Of a stretch of 61,945 bases of DNA, positions 1 through 8,725 are shown piece after piece. Made by a program: the position numbers and the translations under genes. Under the pieces are notes generated by a model. It worked only from the letters and a program-made list of their open reading frames with translations, had not been told where the DNA came from and did not search any database. How positions within the stretch are numbered: position 1 is the first letter of the stretch; every line of letters begins with the position of its first letter. Origin of the DNA: Ga0077536 sp943370145. Lineage in GTDB: Bacteria; Pseudomonadota; Gammaproteobacteria; Ga0077536. The DNA is taken from positions 1-61,945 of the forward strand of contig CALRPY020000025.1 of assembly GCA_943370145.1 (NCBI GenBank), in the 5' to 3' direction.

Positions 1-535
1 CGGCGTCCGCACCCAGCAGGCGGGACGCGGCGGCGGCGCAGCCGAAGGCGCCGATGATGCCCGTCGGATGCCAGCCCTTGCGCTGCAGGGTGCCGCGCGC
101 CACGCGACCTATCCGCGCGTCGAGTTCGAGTGCGACGAGGTAGGCCGCGAGCGCCTCGCGGCCGCTGGCGCCCCGCGCATGCCCGACGCCGAGCATCAGC
201 GGCACGGCGCTGGCGGAGCAGTGCACGACGCTGTCGCCGTGCGTGTCGTCGAAGTCCAGGCCGTGTACCAGCACGCCGTTCAACAGCATCGCATCGCGCA
301 GCGCGAGGCGCTCGCCGCGGCCCAGCACGGGGCTGTCGCCGGCTTCCCCGATCTCGCGCAGGCCGCGCGCGGTGCGCTCGGCGAAATCGTAGGTGCTGGA
401 TGCGAGGCCGATGCCCAGCGCGTCGAGAATGTTCAGTTTCGCGCGCGCGATGGCGTCGTCCGGAATGGCCTGCGCGGCGAGCGTCGTCGTGAATGCGGCA
501 AACCGCTGTGCGAGGCTGGGGGTGACATCCGACAT
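1..535 (-). CDS. MmgE/PrpD family protein, N-terminal part (cut by window edge)
   Basis: The reading frame starts at the ATG at 535 and runs off the left edge, so about 178 residues of a family usually near 450 are visible. The translation has the MmgE/PrpD N-terminal features: an all-helical start, AKLNILDALGIGLAS, and the signature GLDFDDTHGDSVVHCSAS, followed by LDARIGRV and KGWHPTGIIGAF. Family members include 2-methylcitrate dehydratase (PrpD) and cis-aconitate decarboxylase, but many are unassigned, and no methylcitrate-cycle neighbours are visible. It is divergent from the hydratase-like gene at 760, with about 225 bases between the starts. Family membership is firm; the substrate is unknown. 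Confidence 0.85.
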   Translation of the reverse strand, partial: MSDVTPSLAQRFAAFTTTLAAQAIPDDAIARAKLNILDALGIGLASSTYDFAERTARGLREIGEAGDSPVLGRGERLALRDAMLLNGVLVHGLDFDDTHGDSVVHCSASAVPLMLGVGHARGASGREALAAYLVALELDARIGRVARGTLQRKGWHPTGIIGAFGCAAAASRLLGADA

Positions 536-759
536 GCGATGACTCGACGTGACGTGGGGCGAAAAAATTGCCACCGCCCGGTACCGGGGTGCGACGGCGG
601 GCGCCGGCCCGGGCACGATTCGGGGCGATAAGCGAAGCCGACTGCGCGCGCCGGGTAATCTTCAGTAGAATTCGCGCGCCGTGCCATTACACGAGGCCGC
701 TTGGTCATCGTCAAGCACGCCCGACCACGAACCGGACAAGGATCCCCATCGAGCCCTTG

Positions 760-1614
760 ATGAGACGCCTGCTGCGCAAAGTCTGCTGCCTGGCACTGCT
801 GTGCCACTACCCCGTGACCGTCCTGGCGTGGAGCACGCTCGAGAACTGGGCCGACGTGCTGCTGCTGCAGATGAAGGCCAAACAGCCCCTCCCTGCCTTG
901 TCGAGCTATGGCGCGGAACTCCCCCTCGCCGATGCCTATGCCGTGCAGCGCCTCCTCGTGAAGGAGCTGGCGACGCAGTCGCCGCTGGTGGGCTACAAGG
1001 CGGAGCTGACGACCCCGATGTCGCGCGTGAAGATGCGCGCCGCCGCGCCGGTGTTCACCGCCGTGCTGAAGCGCGACCTCCTGGTCCGCGGCAGCGACCT
1101 CGGCCCGGCCAAACCCGGTGAACACAGCATTGCGGCAGCCATCGGCTACGTGGTGAAGCGGCGCATCGAGGCGCCGATTGCGAATCCCGCGGTGCTGCCG
1201 GGCCTCATCGCGAGGGCAGTGCCGGTGGTCATGGTCCTCGACCTCAAGTTCGAGAACCGCTCGGCGGTCCGCGCGGCGGATCTGGTCGCCGCCAACGGCG
1301 CCCACACCCACCTGATCGTCGGCAAGGACTTTCCCGACACCACGCCCACCGCCGCCGACGCGGTGCTGGTCGAGGTCCTGCACGAAGGTAACGTCATCGA
1401 CCGCGCGAAGGGGACCAACATCATGGGCAGCCAGGCCAAGGCCCTCCTGTGGCTGGTCAACGAGATCGTCGCGCACGGACAGGTCATCGTGCCCGGCCAG
1501 GTGCTGGTGACCGGCCCGCTGTCGGAACCGATGGCGATTTCACCGGGCAATTACGTAATCAAGTACTGGGACCACGACGAGATCCCGGTCACTCTCCGCG
1601 CGCCCGGCACCTGA
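760..1614 (+). CDS. Exported 2-keto-4-pentenoate hydratase-like (FAH/MhpD-type fold) protein
   Basis: The 284-residue product begins with a basic n-region and hydrophobic segment (MRRLLRKVCCLALL) ending at a plausible signal-peptidase site (VLA-W), so it is probably exported. The rest resembles the 2-keto-4-pentenoate hydratase/oxalocrotonate decarboxylase family: DAYAVQRLLV near the N-terminus, GYKAELT, a central VMVLDLKFE, then GSQAKALLWLVNE and a C-terminal MAISPGNYV. Those enzymes are normally cytoplasmic and act in aromatic meta-cleavage pathways. The start at 760 was chosen because it opens the signal peptide; upstream in-frame codons encode arginine-rich, non-conserved residues. No meta-cleavage neighbours are present, so the reaction is uncertain. 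Confidence 0.7.
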   Translation: MRRLLRKVCCLALLCHYPVTVLAWSTLENWADVLLLQMKAKQPLPALSSYGAELPLADAYAVQRLLVKELATQSPLVGYKAELTTPMSRVKMRAAAPVFTAVLKRDLLVRGSDLGPAKPGEHSIAAAIGYVVKRRIEAPIANPAVLPGLIARAVPVVMVLDLKFENRSAVRAADLVAANGAHTHLIVGKDFPDTTPTAADAVLVEVLHEGNVIDRAKGTNIMGSQAKALLWLVNEIVAHGQVIVPGQVLVTGPLSEPMAISPGNYVIKYWDHDEIPVTLRAPGT

Positions 1615-1630
1615 GTCGGCCGCGCCCGCG

Positions 1631-2914
1631 TCAGCCGACCGCGTAGAGGTAGAGGATCCCGACACCCACCGCGTAACCGACCAGCACGTAGGACAGGTTC
1701 CAGCGCAGCAGGTCGAGCGTGCGCAGGCCGAAGCGGCCCTGGAACACGAGGCTGGTGCCGGAGAACGGCGAAATCACGAGGCCCAGCCCCCAGGCGAGCA
1801 GGAATACGCCGCCGATGAGATTGCCGTCGTAGCGTTCCAGCGGCCACAGGCTCGCGAGCACCGAGATGCTGACCACCGGATGCACCCCGCCGACCGCGAG
1901 CACGATCAGCGTCGCCAGCATCAGTGCCGCGGCACCCGGGCCGAAGCCCGCCGGGGCGAGCACCAGGTCACTCATGCCGACCGCTGCCCCGATGCCGGCC
2001 GTCATCACCGCCGCGCTGAGGAACATGGCGACTTCGCCGCGCATCTCGGGCAGACGCTCGCGCACGTGGCGGGAGAGGACCCCGGCGGCGTCGCCGGGAC
2101 GCCGCAGCAACAGGACGCCGAGCACCACGCCGAGCGCAGCGCCCTCGATCAGCACCAGCACCGACAGGTCGGGCAGCAGGGCGTGGCCGCTCAGCACGCA
2201 GGCGGAGAGCAGCAGCGGCGCCCACAGCGCCCGCCAATGCAGCGGGAAGCCCGTGAATTCAGGCGCGCCCGGGTCGCGCGGCAGGGACCACGCGCAGAAG
2301 AGCATCAGCATCGCCGAGGTTGCAAAGCCGATGCCGGAGATCACGGGCAGCCGTGCGCCCGGCAGGTAGTGCAGGATGAGGGCCATCGCGATGAAGAAGG
2401 GCGACCACATCGACGCGGCGACGAAGGCCCGGCTGACGGTCTTGGCCTGCAGTGCGGTCATGCCGCGCGCGCCTGCGATCCGCTCTCCAATCAGCACCGG
2501 CGCGGAGATGTTGATGACCGCACCGAACAGGTGTGACGCGGCCAGGGTCTCGAGGACCGCGCGCCGGCCGCGTGGCAGGACCTCGTCGGCGTCGCCGGTC
2601 GACGTGATCGGCCGCAGGAAGCTCACGGCCGCGAGCATCGCCAGCAGCGCATGGTTACCGTCGCGCAGGCCGGTCCACCACGCCCAGTTGCCGTGGGCCG
2701 ACGCGTAGGCGATCCCGGCGAGGCCCACCAGCGACATCAGCGCGGCCTGGAGTGCCTGGAAGCGCGTCAGGCCGGGCAGCAGCAAAAGGCCCGCCAGCCA
2801 CGCGCAGGCGCCAGGCAGCCACGCTGGCAGGCCGCGCGCCTCGACCCCAGCGGCAAATGAAAACAGCATCATGGCGGCGATGGCGATGCCCGCCGCGGTG
2901 CGCCTGGTCGGCAT
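1631..2914 (-). CDS. Polytopic membrane protein, possibly an ion-transporter-superfamily permease
   Basis: This 427-residue protein consists almost entirely of hydrophobic segments, roughly ten to twelve membrane helices, with few charged loops. The C-terminal part holds GGVHPVVSISVLASLW and ISPFSGTSLVFQG, proline and serine containing re-entrant-like stretches of the kind seen in carboxylate or arsenite/citrate-type transporters of the ion transporter superfamily. That assignment rests on general appearance only. It starts three bases after the ppsR stop on the same strand, so the two are probably translated from one mRNA. This is odd because ppsR normally stands alone or faces ppsA. A pyruvate or dicarboxylate substrate would fit the context but is not shown. 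Confidence 0.6.
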   Translation of the reverse strand: MPTRRTAAGIAIAAMMLFSFAAGVEARGLPAWLPGACAWLAGLLLLPGLTRFQALQAALMSLVGLAGIAYASAHGNWAWWTGLRDGNHALLAMLAAVSFLRPITSTGDADEVLPRGRRAVLETLAASHLFGAVINISAPVLIGERIAGARGMTALQAKTVSRAFVAASMWSPFFIAMALILHYLPGARLPVISGIGFATSAMLMLFCAWSLPRDPGAPEFTGFPLHWRALWAPLLLSACVLSGHALLPDLSVLVLIEGAALGVVLGVLLLRRPGDAAGVLSRHVRERLPEMRGEVAMFLSAAVMTAGIGAAVGMSDLVLAPAGFGPGAAALMLATLIVLAVGGVHPVVSISVLASLWPLERYDGNLIGGVFLLAWGLGLVISPFSGTSLVFQGRFGLRTLDLLRWNLSYVLVGYAVGVGILYLYAVG

Positions 2915-2917
2915 GAA

Positions 2918-3724
2918 TCAGCGCAGGCCCTTGTCGCGGACGATCGTCGACGCGATTTCCTCGATCGAGACCGTGGTCGTGTCCAGGTACTGGATGTTCT
3001 CGGCCTTGAACAGCGCCTCGGCCTGCGCAACCTCGGCCCGGCACTGGGCGATCGTCGAATACACGCCGTGCGGCCGCCGCTCGTGGCGGATGCGGCTCAG
3101 TTGCTCGGGCACGATCGTCAGTCCGTAGAGCTTCTGGCGGACTTTCGCGAGGGCCGCCGGCAGGCGGCCGGTCTCGAAATCGTCGTCGGTCAGCGGGTAA
3201 TTGGCGGCCTTGAGCGAGTAGTGCATCGCGAGGTACAGGCAGGTCGGCGTCTTGCCGCTGCGCGAGACACCGACGAGCACGATGTCGGCCTCGCTGAGGT
3301 CCCGGGTGCTGATGCCGTCGTCGTGGCCGAGCGTGAAATTCAGCGCGTGCAGGCGCCGCTCGTAGACCGTGACGTCGCGGATGCCGTGCATGCGGCCCGC
3401 GGTGTGGGAGGACGCCGCGCCCAGCGCGTCTTCCAGCGGCTCGATGAAGGTGCCGAAGAGGTCGAACACGTACTGGTTCGCCGAACCGATGATGTACTGG
3501 GTCGTCGGGTCGGTCAGCGTGCTGAACACCAGCGGCGGGACCCCGTCCTCGAGGCAGGCGCCGCGAATGATCTCCGCAGCGTTTTGGGCGGCTACCTGGT
3601 TGGTCACGAAGGGCAGGGTGCGGGTCACGAACTCGATGTCCGGGAACTGCGTCAGCAGGCTCTGTCCGAGGGTTTCCACCGTGATACCGGTGCGATCGGA
3701 GACGAAAAATGCCCGCCGCTTCAA
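2918..3724 (-). CDS. ppsR: Phosphoenolpyruvate synthase regulatory protein PpsR
   Basis: This is a bifunctional serine/threonine kinase and Pi-dependent phosphorylase that inactivates and reactivates PEP synthase through a threonine next to its catalytic histidine. The 268-residue length is normal for the DUF299/PSRP family. The N-terminus FFVSDRTGITVETLGQSL and the P-loop GVSRSGKTPTCLYLA near residue 153 are characteristic. It is divergent from its target gene ppsA, with about 100 bases between start codons, which is the standard arrangement in gammaproteobacteria and lets both be controlled from one intergenic region. Confidence 0.95.
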   Translation of the reverse strand: MKRRAFFVSDRTGITVETLGQSLLTQFPDIEFVTRTLPFVTNQVAAQNAAEIIRGACLEDGVPPLVFSTLTDPTTQYIIGSANQYVFDLFGTFIEPLEDALGAASSHTAGRMHGIRDVTVYERRLHALNFTLGHDDGISTRDLSEADIVLVGVSRSGKTPTCLYLAMHYSLKAANYPLTDDDFETGRLPAALAKVRQKLYGLTIVPEQLSRIRHERRPHGVYSTIAQCRAEVAQAEALFKAENIQYLDTTTVSIEEIASTIVRDKGLR

Positions 3725-3822
3725 TTTTTTTGAGTCGTTGATAAGACGTTCCTCGGGAGTCGGTTACAATGCCGGTTCTGTCGCCGCGGCTGGGCGGGAT
3801 CGAACCTCAAAGAGTACATGGC

Positions 3823-6192
3823 ATGACCGATTATATAGTCTCGCTCGAACACACCGGTATTGACGACATCGACCGCGTCGGCGGCAAGAACGCCTCCCTC
3901 GGCGAAATGATTCGCCATTTGAGCGAAGCGCACGTGCGCGTGCCGGGCGGTTTCGCCACCACGGCCCAGGCCTTCCGCGACTTCCTGGCCCAGGATGACC
4001 TGGCGGGCCGCATCGAGCGGCGGCTCAAGGGGCTGGACACCGGGAACGTCACCGCGCTGGCCGCCGCGGGCCGCGAAATCCGCGGCTGGATCGTCGACAC
4101 CCCGCTGCAACCGGCGCTCGAGCAGGCGATCACCACCGCGTTCGAGGCCATGGCGGCCGATGCCCCGAGCGGTTTCTCGGTCGCGGTGCGCTCGTCGGCC
4201 ACCGCCGAGGATTTGCCGTCCGCCTCGTTCGCCGGCCAGCAGGAGACCTACCTCAACGTGCGCGGCCTGGAGGAAGTGCGCCGGCGGATCAAGGACGTCT
4301 TCGCGTCGTTGTTCAACGACCGCGCGATTTCCTACCGCGTGCACCACGGCTTCGAGCACGAGAAGGTCGCGCTGTCGGCCGGCGTGCAACGCATGGTCCG
4401 CAGCGACATCGGCGCCAGCGGCGTGCTGTTCACGCTGGACACCGAGTCCGGTTTCCGCGACGTCGTCTTCATCACCGCGAGCTACGGCCTCGGCGAACTG
4501 GTGGTGCAGGGCGCGGTCAATCCCGACGAATTCTACGTCTACAAGCCCGCGCTCGCGGCCGGCCGGCCGGCCATCCTGCGCCGGAACCTCGGCAGCAAGC
4601 ACGTGCGCATGAATTACTCGAACGACGCGGGGAGCGACCACGGCGTCGTCACCCTCGAGGTCGACGAGGCCGATCGCCGCCGCTTCTGCATCACCGATGC
4701 CGACATCACCGAACTTGCCCGGCTTGCCGTCGCGATCGAACAGCATTATGGACGTCCGATGGACGTCGAGTGGGCGAAAGACGGCCTCGACGGCAAGATC
4801 TATGTCGTCCAGGCACGTCCGGAGACGGTGCAGAGCCGGACCGGCCAGGTAATCGAGCGCTACACCCTGAGCCGCCGCGGCGAGGTGCTGGTCGAGGGGC
4901 GCAGCATCGGCCAGAAGATCGGCAGTGGCGTCGCCCGGGTCATCACCGACATTTCCGACATGGCCAAGCTCAACGAAGGTGACGTGCTCGTCACCGACAT
5001 GACCGACCCGGACTGGGAACCGGTCATGAAGCGGGCCGCGGCGATTGTCACCAACCGCGGCGGCCGTACCTGCCACGCGGCGATCATCGCCCGCGAACTG
5101 GGCGTGCCGGCCGTCGTCGGCTGCGGCACGGCGACCGACGCCATCGCCGACGGCAGGCCCGTCACGGTTTCCTGCGCCGAGGGCGACAGCGGCTACATCT
5201 ACGACGGCCTGATCCCGTTCGAACGGCGCGAAATCGAACTGAATGCGATGCCGTCGCTGCCGGTCAAGATCATGATGAACGTCGGCAATCCCGACCGGGC
5301 CTTCGCGTTCTCGAACCTGCCGAACAAGGGCGTCGGCCTCGCGCGCCTCGAGTTCATCATCAACCGCATGATCGGCATCCATCCGCGCGCGCTCGTCGAC
5401 TATGCGAAGCTGTCGCGCGACCTGCAGGAAACGATCGAGCCGCTGATCGCGGCCTACGACAGCCCGCGCGAGTTCTTCATCGCACGCCTCGCCGAGGGCA
5501 TCTCGACGATAGCGGCGGCCTTCAATCCGCATCCGGTGATTGTGCGCCTGTCCGACTTCAAGTCGAACGAGTACGCAAACCTGATTGCCGGCAGCGTCTA
5601 CGAGCCCGAAGAGGAAAACCCGATGCTCGGGTTCCGCGGTGCGTCGCGCTACATCGCGGAGTCGTTCCGGCCGTGCTTCGAAATGGAATGCGAGGCGCTC
5701 AAGCGCGTGCGCGACGAGATGGGACTGACCAACGTCGAGGTCATGGTGCCCTTCGTGCGCACGCCCGACGAAGCCGCGCACGTGATAGAACTGCTGAAGT
5801 CCTGTGGCCTCGAGCGCGGCAGGAACGGCCTGCGCATCATCATGATGTGCGAACTGCCGTCCAATGCGCTGCTCGCCGAGGACTTCCTGCAGTACTTCGA
5901 CGGTTTCTCCATCGGCTCGAACGACCTGACGCAGCTGACGCTCGGCCTGGACCGCGATTCCGGCCTCGTCGCCCACCTGTTCGACGAGCGCAACCCGGCG
6001 GTGAAGGCGCTGATGGCGCGTGCGATCGACGCCTGCCGCGCCGCCGGCAAGTACATCGGGATCTGTGGCCAGGGGCCGTCGGACCACGAGGACCTCGCGG
6101 CCTGGCTGCTGGAGCGCGGCATCGAGAGCATCTCGCTGAACCCCGACACCGTCGTCGAGACCTGGATCGACCTCGCCGGCCGTCACGGCTGA
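3823..6192 (+). CDS. ppsA: Phosphoenolpyruvate synthase (pyruvate, water dikinase)
   Basis: The enzyme converts pyruvate, ATP and water to PEP, AMP and phosphate for gluconeogenesis. The 789 residues match the usual length. In order, there is the ATP-grasp domain (VGGKNASLGEMI at the start, VRSSATAEDLP near residue 125), the phosphohistidine swivel domain with GGRTCHAAIIARELG near residue 410 (catalytic His, and the Thr targeted by PpsR), and the C-terminal PEP-utilising barrel with GSNDLTQLTLGLDRDSG and the catalytic cysteine in GICGQGPSDH. The start MTDYIVSLEH at 3823 is preferred because it matches the family N-terminus; an upstream ATG at 3769 would add 18 unconserved residues. Confidence 0.96.
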   Translation: MTDYIVSLEHTGIDDIDRVGGKNASLGEMIRHLSEAHVRVPGGFATTAQAFRDFLAQDDLAGRIERRLKGLDTGNVTALAAAGREIRGWIVDTPLQPALEQAITTAFEAMAADAPSGFSVAVRSSATAEDLPSASFAGQQETYLNVRGLEEVRRRIKDVFASLFNDRAISYRVHHGFEHEKVALSAGVQRMVRSDIGASGVLFTLDTESGFRDVVFITASYGLGELVVQGAVNPDEFYVYKPALAAGRPAILRRNLGSKHVRMNYSNDAGSDHGVVTLEVDEADRRRFCITDADITELARLAVAIEQHYGRPMDVEWAKDGLDGKIYVVQARPETVQSRTGQVIERYTLSRRGEVLVEGRSIGQKIGSGVARVITDISDMAKLNEGDVLVTDMTDPDWEPVMKRAAAIVTNRGGRTCHAAIIARELGVPAVVGCGTATDAIADGRPVTVSCAEGDSGYIYDGLIPFERREIELNAMPSLPVKIMMNVGNPDRAFAFSNLPNKGVGLARLEFIINRMIGIHPRALVDYAKLSRDLQETIEPLIAAYDSPREFFIARLAEGISTIAAAFNPHPVIVRLSDFKSNEYANLIAGSVYEPEEENPMLGFRGASRYIAESFRPCFEMECEALKRVRDEMGLTNVEVMVPFVRTPDEAAHVIELLKSCGLERGRNGLRIIMMCELPSNALLAEDFLQYFDGFSIGSNDLTQLTLGLDRDSGLVAHLFDERNPAVKALMARAIDACRAAGKYIGICGQGPSDHEDLAAWLLERGIESISLNPDTVVETWIDLAGRHG

Positions 6193-6195
6193 TGC

Positions 6196-6225
6196 GCCGG
6201 GCCGGGCCCTAGCCCCCGGCCCGGC
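6196..6225. terminator. GC hairpin between convergent ppsA and the gene at 6234
   Basis: An 11-bp perfect inverted repeat (arms 6196-6206 and 6215-6225, mostly C and G) lies immediately after the ppsA stop and before the stop of the convergent gene. It could end transcription from both sides. There is no T-run on either side, so it is not a classical intrinsic terminator. Confidence 0.45.
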
Positions 6226-6233
6226 CGCCCCTG

Positions 6234-6959
6234 TCACGACAGGCGCAGCTGTTCTTCCAGCACCTTGCGCTCCTGGGGCGGAACGTCCGTCTCCGCCAGC
6301 CGCGCGACGATCAGGTCGCGCGGCACCAGACCCTTGGCAATCAGGCGGCGCTTTTCCTCCGGCAGCACCGCGTCGCGAAAGAAGATGTCGCCGACGGGTA
6401 CCAGCCGGTGCTCGACGATGAGCAGGACTTCGTTCAGCAGCGCGCGAAATCCGCTGTGCGTGTTGGCCAGCCTCCCTTCGACGAACTCCGGCAGCGCGAC
6501 GCCGTCGCTGTAGATGCCGCGCATCTCCTTCTTGTAGCGTTCGATGACCAGCGAATCCACCGTGGCCTCGATCCTGTCCTCGATACGCTTCAGGCGCGTC
6601 GACATCAGGTACTGCATGACCTGCTGGTGCTGCGCATCCCGCGCAACCTGCGCATAGATGGCGAGCACATCCTTGATCCCGAGGCGGTTGTAGACGTCGT
6701 GCGTGAAGTATTCGTCGCGCGCGCGCGCGAGCGCGTCGTAGCCGGGGAAGCCCAGGATGGTGGCGACGTCGGGCAGTTCACGGATGTTCGGGTTGAAACC
6801 GACCGCGCACAGCAGCTGGGCGTGGGTGAGACCGAGCTTGTGCGCGATTTCTCGCGAGCGGGAACCCTGAGCCTCCTTGTCGCGCGCAGCCGCGGCCTTG
6901 AAGACCAGCTTCAGCAGTTCCTCGGCGGATGCCGTCAGGATTTGCTCGAACACGGACAT
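6234..6959 (-). CDS. Unrecognised 241-residue soluble protein
   Basis: I do not recognise this family. The product has no signal peptide or membrane segment and reads as mainly helical and charged, with a stretch at residues 35-55 (REIAHKLGLTHAQLLCAVGF) that resembles a helix-turn-helix but without a convincing second helix pattern. The middle (YLMSTRLKRIEDRIEATVD) looks amphipathic, and the C-terminus is rich in Glu and Arg. It is convergent with ppsA and lies on the same strand as, and about 80 bases downstream of, the MtdA/MtdB-like gene, so the two could be cotranscribed. Codon use looks like that of the neighbours, so it is likely a real, expressed gene. Confidence 0.75.
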   Translation of the reverse strand: MSVFEQILTASAEELLKLVFKAAAARDKEAQGSRSREIAHKLGLTHAQLLCAVGFNPNIRELPDVATILGFPGYDALARARDEYFTHDVYNRLGIKDVLAIYAQVARDAQHQQVMQYLMSTRLKRIEDRIEATVDSLVIERYKKEMRGIYSDGVALPEFVEGRLANTHSGFRALLNEVLLIVEHRLVPVGDIFFRDAVLPEEKRRLIAKGLVPRDLIVARLAETDVPPQERKVLEEQLRLS

Positions 6960-7037
6960 GCGTCGGACTCTTGATTCGCCTGACCGCTAGCATACGCCGG
7001 GCGCACCCGACGTGCCGTCCGGGCGTCGCGGCGGCGC

Positions 7038-7904
7038 TCAGCGGGATTTCACCATCTCCCGCGCCAGTGCGAAGATTTCCGGTGCGTCCATCAGCTGGTC
7101 GTTCGACACGAACAGGCGCCCGACGCAGCTGCGCTGGAGTTCCAGCTTCAGGCCGCCGAAGCCCAGCGCGCCGAAGCAGATCTTGCCGTGCCTCGCGACG
7201 CCGCGGTCCGCCATCTCGATACCGGCGATGCCCGCCGGCGGCGTGGCGTTCGCGTCCATCACGAGTTCGAGCGTGGGATGGGCCGCCCACTGTTCCTCGG
7301 CCAGGAGCCGGATGCCGGCCGCGCCGGTCGACACCACGATATGTGCGCCGGCGATGCAGGCGCCGGTGCTCGCCCCGTCGCTGGCCGCCGCCGCTTCCAG
7401 CCTGACGCCAAAACGCTGTTCCATCGCCGCGCAGGCGGCTGCGGCGCGCCCGTGGTCGCGCGAGGTCACCAGCACGGACGCGCCGAGGCGGGCGAGCAGC
7501 ACGGCGGCGCGCTGGCCGACGGGGCCCGTGCCGGCGAGGATCACGGCGCGCTTGCCGACCGGGTCGAGGTGCTGGCCGATGTGCGCGACAGCCGCGGCGG
7601 CCGTCGTATTGGCGCCGTTGCTGTCGAGCATCATCGACACGCGGAAATTGCCGAAGAAGCGTTTCCTGATCGCGTCGAACAGCGCTTCACCGTCAGCGAC
7701 GTTGCTGCCGGTGACGAACACGGCGGTGAACTTCTTGTTGGCCGGCGCCCGCGTGAAGACCGCGCCGTCGACGAGGCGGGGCAGGTCCGCGGGCCGCACG
7801 CCGCCGACGCGCACGACGTGGTCGGCCCCCCCATCGTATGCCACCACGGTGTCGAAGGTGTTCGGGATGGCGTCTGTATCGATCTGGAAGAGCAGCTTTT
7901 TCAT
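7038..7904 (-). CDS. NAD(P)-dependent methylene-tetrahydrofolate/tetrahydromethanopterin dehydrogenase (MtdA/MtdB family)
   Basis: The 288 residues match the methylotroph MtdA/MtdB family in order and length: LLFQIDTDAIPNTFDTVVAY at the start, GGADHVVRVGGV, the conserved block RFFGNFRVSMMLDSNGANTT, a Rossmann GTGPVGQRAAVLLARLGA near residue 145, and GALGFGGLKLEL before the end. These enzymes oxidise the methylene group on H4F or H4MPT to methenyl with NADP or NAD. The gene lies divergently next to an FchA-like cyclohydrolase at 8088, the partner of MtdA in Methylobacterium, which favours the H4F reaction. No H4MPT biosynthesis genes are visible. Whether it is MtdA or MtdB cannot be settled here. 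Confidence 0.85.
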   Translation of the reverse strand: MKKLLFQIDTDAIPNTFDTVVAYDGGADHVVRVGGVRPADLPRLVDGAVFTRAPANKKFTAVFVTGSNVADGEALFDAIRKRFFGNFRVSMMLDSNGANTTAAAAVAHIGQHLDPVGKRAVILAGTGPVGQRAAVLLARLGASVLVTSRDHGRAAAACAAMEQRFGVRLEAAAASDGASTGACIAGAHIVVSTGAAGIRLLAEEQWAAHPTLELVMDANATPPAGIAGIEMADRGVARHGKICFGALGFGGLKLELQRSCVGRLFVSNDQLMDAPEIFALAREMVKSR

Positions 7905-8087
7905 CTGGAATTTCCGCGGCTGGCATAGGGGGGCGGTTGCGCCGGCACACTAACGGCTGCCGTCTTGCGCGACAACCCCGGGCCCGCACCGTGCGGACGC
8001 GACCCGATGCCGGGGTCACCGCCGCGACGCCCCCTGGCGGCCCCGATATACTGCCGGCCCGTTTCGCGTCACCAGAAGGAGACCGCC

Positions 8088-8711
8088 GTGATCAAGGATC
8101 TCACCCTGCAGGCATTCCTCGACCAGCTGGCGAGCGGCGCGTCGACGCCGGGCGGCGGCAGCGCGGCTGGCCTGATGGGCGCGATGGGCGCCGCCCTGGT
8201 CGGCATGGTCTGCCAGTTCACGGTCGGGCGCGAAAAATACGCGGCGGTCGACGCTGACATGCGTCGCGTGCTGGACGCGGCCGAAGCCGCGCGCGGGATA
8301 TTGACCGACGCGATTGCCGCCGATGTCGCGGCCTTCGACCAGGTCATGGCGGCCTATGGATTGCCCAAGGCCTCGGACGGGGAGAAGGCCGCGCGCAGCG
8401 GGGCGATCCAGCTTGCGCTGAAGGCCGCGACCGAGGTGCCGCTGACCTGCGCGCGCGCTTGCGCCGAGGTGATCCGGCTCAGCGCCGAGGCCGCCGAATA
8501 CGGCAATAACAACGTCGTCAGCGACGCCGGCGTCGCGGTGATGGCGGCTTATGCCGGTCTGAAGAGCGCCGCGCTGAATGTATACGTCAACACGGGCAGC
8601 ATCGGGGACGACGCGTTCACTGCCCCGCGGGTGCGGGAACTCGAGGCGTTGCTCGTCGCGGCCGAAGTCGACGTGGCGCGCATATTCGACGCGGTGCGTG
8701 CCAAACTCTGA
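8088..8711 (+). CDS. Formiminotransferase-cyclodeaminase-fold protein, likely methenyl-H4F cyclohydrolase (FchA-like)
   Basis: This 207-residue stand-alone FTCD C-terminal domain (cyclodeaminase/cyclohydrolase family) carries the signature STPGGGSAAGLMGAMGAALV near residue 20 and a helical remainder ending in SAALNVYVNTGSI. FchA of methylotrophs has the same fold and size and hydrolyses methenyl-H4F to formyl-H4F. The GTG start at 8088 is chosen because AGAAGGAGA lies just upstream at the right spacing; a longer frame to 7965 would add unlikely residues. With the divergent MtdA-like gene it would form a methylene-to-formyl-H4F module replacing or supplementing FolD. A role in histidine or formiminoglycine breakdown is the alternative, but no hut genes are nearby. 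Confidence 0.85.
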   Translation: MIKDLTLQAFLDQLASGASTPGGGSAAGLMGAMGAALVGMVCQFTVGREKYAAVDADMRRVLDAAEAARGILTDAIAADVAAFDQVMAAYGLPKASDGEKAARSGAIQLALKAATEVPLTCARACAEVIRLSAEAAEYGNNNVVSDAGVAVMAAYAGLKSAALNVYVNTGSIGDDAFTAPRVRELEALLVAAEVDVARIFDAVRAKL

Positions 8712-8725
8712 GCTCCCGTCCGGCG

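Noticed and set aside
3738..3770. Promoter TTGATA ... TACAAT before ppsA
   Set aside because: The spacer would be 21 bases, too long for a standard sigma-70 promoter, and no better -35 fits.
3721..6237. A very long open frame (838 codons) antisense to ppsA
   Set aside because: It mirrors a certain gene in a GC-rich region, its composition is dominated by Arg, Asp, Val, His and Ala, and it has no recognisable domain.
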